The notes below the pieces were generated by a model. It was not told the DNA's origin. It was given only the letters and a program-made list of their open reading frames with translations, and ran no database searches. From positions 1 to 64,000 of the forward strand of contig CAINNJ010000058.1 of the NCBI GenBank assembly GCA_903851195.1: a DNA stretch of 64,000 nucleotides, written 5' to 3'. Both the position numbers and the translations under genes were made by a program. This DNA comes from an uncultured Acidobacteriia bacterium (lineage in GTDB: Bacteria; Acidobacteriota; Terriglobia; Bryobacterales; Bryobacteraceae). Positions within the stretch are counted from its first letter, which is position 1. Each line of letters opens with the position of its first letter. This document shows positions 61,022 to 64,000 of the stretch, in pieces.

Positions 61022-64000
61022 ATGTCGCCTGCCCGTTCCGTCCGTTTCGCCGTTTTCACGGCCGTCCTCGCCTGCGCCACTCTCACCGCTCAGACTAACC
61101 GGGGAGGCATCACCGGCACTGTTTTCGATCCCGCCGGAGCCGTCGTTCCCGGCGCCGCCGTCACCGTCACCAACCTCGGCACCAACCAGAAAACCCACGA
61201 GAAAACCTCCTCCGCCGGCAGCTACGTCCTGCCCTCGCTCGAGCCCGTGGCTTACCGGATCGAGGTCGAAGCCGCCGGCTTCCGCAAGCGCACCGTCGAC
61301 AACGTGAAAGTGGATACCGCCAGCATCGTCACCGTCGATATCAAACTCGACACCGGCACGCTCGCCTCCGAAATCACCGTGCAGGCCGAAGCCGCTACCG
61401 TCAACACCGAAAGCGGCACCCTCAGTTCCACCATCACCGCGCGCGAAATTCAGGACGCCCCGCTGGTTAACCGCAGCGTGCTCGACCTCGCCCTCACCCT
61501 GCCCAACGTCGGCGGCGACGCCGGCAGTGAGGACCCCGCTCTGGTCAGCACCACCCCGTGCCCCGGCTGCAATCTGAGCGTCGGCGGCGGCAGACCCCTC
61601 AGCACGCTCATCCTCGCCGATGGCGCCAACAACACCGGCGTCAGCCTCGGCCGCACCATCGCCAGCTTCACGCCCGAAACCGTTCAGGAGTTCACCGTCC
61701 AGACCTCGGCGTTTTCCGCCGAATACGGCTCCACCGGCGGCGGCGTCATCAACGTCACCACCAAATCCGGCACCAACAGTCTGAGCGGCACGCTCCTCTG
61801 GTACAACCGCAACCCCGCCTTCGCCGCCGCGCCCTTCACCCTCGCCGCCACCAATCGCCCCGTCGCCACCCTCAAATACAACCAGTTCTCCGGTTCCGCC
61901 GGCGGCCCCGTCTACATTCCCAAAATCTACAACGGCAAAGATAAGACCTTCTTCTTCGGCGCCGTTGAACCCCAGTACCGCCGCGATCACCTCGACCAGT
62001 ACGGCCTGCTCCCCACCGACGGCATGCGCAACGGCGACTTCAGCGGCCTGGTCAACACGAACTCCGGCTGGCTGCCCCAGAGCGTGGTCGATCAGTTCAA
62101 AACCATCGCGCCGACGGCCGTCGTCTCCACCGGCGACAGCTCCATCTACAACAACTTCAACCTCGTCGGCGGCAACCAGTTCACGCCCGCCACCTCCTCC
62201 ACGCCCTTCCCCGGCAACGTGATCCCGAAGTCCCTGCTCGACGCCACGGCGATTAAGACGCTCCCCTATATCGCCCAGGCCGGCCCCTACTACCTCAACA
62301 GCAACGGCCTGATCTCGAACATCTTCGCCCCCCGCCAACTGGTGCAGAACGAAATCCGCTACACCGCCCGCGTCGACCACATCATTAACGATTCCAACCG
62401 CCTCTACCTCCGCTACACCATCACGCCCGTCGTGAAAACGCAGGGCACTCCGGTCAGCCCCACGAATAACGGCGCTTCGTACAGTCAGGGCCAGCAAACG
62501 CTGCTTGCCGATACCCACACCTTCAGCCCCACGCTCATCAACGACGTTCGCCTCAACTACACGCGCGGCCGCTTCAGCAACACCACCGCACCGGAGTACG
62601 ACGCCAAGTCCGGCCAGAACCTGAACACGCTGCTCGGCCTGCCGAACATCACTGCGGGCGGCGTCCCCGCCTTCAGTGGTCTCTTCCCCGGCTCCTCCCA
62701 GGGCGGCGGCGGCAGCACCGCCACCGGCTTCGGTCAGGGCGGCTCCACCAATCAGGAGGACCGCGAAGAACGCTACGGCATTTCCGACATCGTCTACAAG
62801 ACTTACGGCAAAATGAGCCTGAAATTCGGCGGCGATTTCAGCCGTTCCCTCCAGAACGTCACGCCGCTCTACGCCGCTCTCGGCGGCCAGTACCCCTTCG
62901 CCGCCCAGCAGACGAACTCCACCAACACCACCGCCGGCACCGGCGGCTCCCCCTGGGCCAGCTTCCTGCTCGGCGTTCCCAACGGCAACATCACGCTGCG
63001 CGGCGTCGAAATCCCCTACTACTACCGCTGGGTCAGCGGCGACGCTTTTGTCCAGAATGACTGGAAAATCCGCCCGAATTTCACCCTGAATTTCGGACTT
63101 CGCTACAATCTCTCCCTGCCCCGCACCGAAAAGTACGACCACCAGGGCGTCTTCCGCCCCGATCTCGCCCAGTCCGTCGCGCTCCCCACCCCGCTCACTC
63201 TGCAGGATGGCTTGGTCCTGAAATCCACCCAGGTCGTCCCGTTCGCCTTCAGCGGCATCGGCGGCAACTCGAAGTACCTCACCCCCGCCCAGTACCGGGA
63301 CTTCGAACCGCGCTTCGGCTTCGCCTGGAGCCCCGCCTTCCTGCAGAACCGCCACATCACCCTGCGCGGCGGCTACGGACTCTCCCACGCCCCCATCAGC
63401 GGCTTCTCCCAACTCCCCCAGCCGGATTTCAGCGCGACGTCCACCTACGCCTCCACCGTCCCGTCCTCCACCGCCAATCCCAGCTACGTGATGCGTCTCG
63501 GCGAGAACCCGCCCGTCATCCTGCCCGCCTCCCAAAACCAGGTGATCTACGGGCCCGGCGGACCGCCCTCGAACGGCATGGTCCTCCAGAACAGCCTCTA
63601 CTATCAGGCGGGCGTCGGCGCCTTCGCCGTCTCGCCGAACTACCACACCCCGTACGTGAACAACTGGAACTTCACCGCCTCCTGGCAGGCGCAGCCCTCC
63701 ACCACCGTGGAAATCGCCTACTCCGGCGCCATGGGAATCCACCTTTTCCAGCCGCAGGAAAACATCAATCCGAAGAGTTCCACCCTGCTCAGCGCGCAGA
63801 ACGCCGCCAATGTCAGCACCACCGCCACCATCAATGACCCGCTCGGCCGCGTCAACCTGCAGACCGGCAAGGTGCTCACCGTCCAGAACGGCTCGCTCGG
63901 CAGCCCCTACCTCGGCTTCTCCAGCCTGTATCTCTGGTACGATTCTTCCGGCAACAGCATCCGCCACGCCGGTTACATCAGCGTGGTGCACCGCGCCGGA
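61022..64000 (+). CDS. TonB-dependent receptor with carboxypeptidase-regulatory-like domain (partial, runs off the window)
   Basis: At least 993 residues, open to the right edge. A signal peptide (FAVFTAVLACATLTAQ) is followed by a carboxypeptidase-D regulatory-like domain (about 20-105: GGITGTVFDPAGAVVPGAAVTVTN, AGSYVLPSLEPVAYRIEVEAAGFR). A plug domain follows (about 120-230: LSVGGGRPLSTLILADGANN, TVQEFTVQTSAFSAEYGSTGGGVINVTTKSGTNSLSG), then beta-barrel strands (for example VQNDWKIRPNFTLNFGLRYNLSLP). This is the Acidobacteria-type OmpA-related TonB receptor family, usually for large carbohydrates or other polymers. Confidence 0.93.
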   Translation, partial: MSPARSVRFAVFTAVLACATLTAQTNRGGITGTVFDPAGAVVPGAAVTVTNLGTNQKTHEKTSSAGSYVLPSLEPVAYRIEVEAAGFRKRTVDNVKVDTASIVTVDIKLDTGTLASEITVQAEAATVNTESGTLSSTITAREIQDAPLVNRSVLDLALTLPNVGGDAGSEDPALVSTTPCPGCNLSVGGGRPLSTLILADGANNTGVSLGRTIASFTPETVQEFTVQTSAFSAEYGSTGGGVINVTTKSGTNSLSGTLLWYNRNPAFAAAPFTLAATNRPVATLKYNQFSGSAGGPVYIPKIYNGKDKTFFFGAVEPQYRRDHLDQYGLLPTDGMRNGDFSGLVNTNSGWLPQSVVDQFKTIAPTAVVSTGDSSIYNNFNLVGGNQFTPATSSTPFPGNVIPKSLLDATAIKTLPYIAQAGPYYLNSNGLISNIFAPRQLVQNEIRYTARVDHIINDSNRLYLRYTITPVVKTQGTPVSPTNNGASYSQGQQTLLADTHTFSPTLINDVRLNYTRGRFSNTTAPEYDAKSGQNLNTLLGLPNITAGGVPAFSGLFPGSSQGGGGSTATGFGQGGSTNQEDREERYGISDIVYKTYGKMSLKFGGDFSRSLQNVTPLYAALGGQYPFAAQQTNSTNTTAGTGGSPWASFLLGVPNGNITLRGVEIPYYYRWVSGDAFVQNDWKIRPNFTLNFGLRYNLSLPRTEKYDHQGVFRPDLAQSVALPTPLTLQDGLVLKSTQVVPFAFSGIGGNSKYLTPAQYRDFEPRFGFAWSPAFLQNRHITLRGGYGLSHAPISGFSQLPQPDFSATSTYASTVPSSTANPSYVMRLGENPPVILPASQNQVIYGPGGPPSNGMVLQNSLYYQAGVGAFAVSPNYHTPYVNNWNFTASWQAQPSTTVEIAYSGAMGIHLFQPQENINPKSSTLLSAQNAANVSTTATINDPLGRVNLQTGKVLTVQNGSLGSPYLGFSSLYLWYDSSGNSIRHAGYISVVHRAG

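Noticed and set aside
60902-63991. A 1029-residue open frame on the minus strand opposite the TonB receptor
   Set aside because: It is Gly/Ala/Glu/Val-rich with no domain and is a mirror of GC-rich codon positions in the real gene.

Overview
The window looks like chromosome of an Acidobacteriota soil bacterium of the Solibacter/Bryobacter type. This rests on a TIGR03435-family secreted protein (a family expanded in Solibacter-like genomes), a TonB-dependent receptor with an N-terminal carboxypeptidase-regulatory-like domain, an ECF sigma factor next to a Ser/Thr kinase with TPRs, many secreted proteins, a PEP-CTERM protein, and uniformly high-GC genes with GC-rich third codon positions. No rRNA, intact tRNA or CRISPR array was seen.

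Layout. 1-3.2 kb is an eroded accessory stretch: the end of an unidentified ORF, a frameshifted and truncated tyrosine recombinase, a secreted protein of unknown function and a thioredoxin-like protein. 3.2-10.3 kb carries a bifunctional (p)ppGpp synthetase/hydrolase, a DUF971 protein, a secreted GH13 amylase, a secreted beta-propeller protein, a PEP-CTERM protein and a YbaK-type deacylase. 10.4-16.3 kb is a reverse-strand operon pyrR-pyrB-pyrC-UPF0182-small membrane protein. 16.7-25.3 kb runs forward: homoserine dehydrogenase, TIGR03435 protein, ECF sigma factor plus TPR kinase, a small protein, an animal-type heme peroxidase and exonuclease III. 25.3-27.8 kb is a reverse-strand cobalt-type nitrile hydratase operon (cupin, alpha, beta, accessory protein fused to a ferredoxin-like domain).

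27.8-35.4 kb is mixed housekeeping (phosphodiesterase, pseudouridine synthase, PhyH dioxygenase, GDPD, large beta-propeller phosphoesterase). 35.4-40.0 kb is a four-gene TelA/XpaC-type operon with two solute-binding-like proteins, one carrying a VWA domain. 40.2-48.98 kb holds a MazF-like toxin, galactarate dehydratase with a sugar-isomerase-like partner, HrpB helicase, a VapB-like antitoxin beside a gutted VapC, a secreted caspase-like protein, aroB and ubiE/menG. 48.98-53.7 kb is redox-rich: an octaheme cytochrome, then a reverse-strand GMC dehydrogenase module with a pentaheme cytochrome and a gluconate-2-dehydrogenase-subunit-3-like protein.

53.7-57.6 kb is an island visibly richer in A/T: a PD-(D/E)XK nuclease fused to a DUF2075 helicase (candidate defence gene) beside an ISKra4-family insertion sequence whose two ORFs appear joined by a -1 frameshift on eight A. 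57.7-64 kb holds a cold-shock-domain protein, a 55-residue membrane protein, a DsbA-like protein, a MerR-TPR regulator and, running off the window, a TonB-dependent receptor. A two-hairpin palindromic repeat occurs at 50124 and 59876 with paired changes in one stem.
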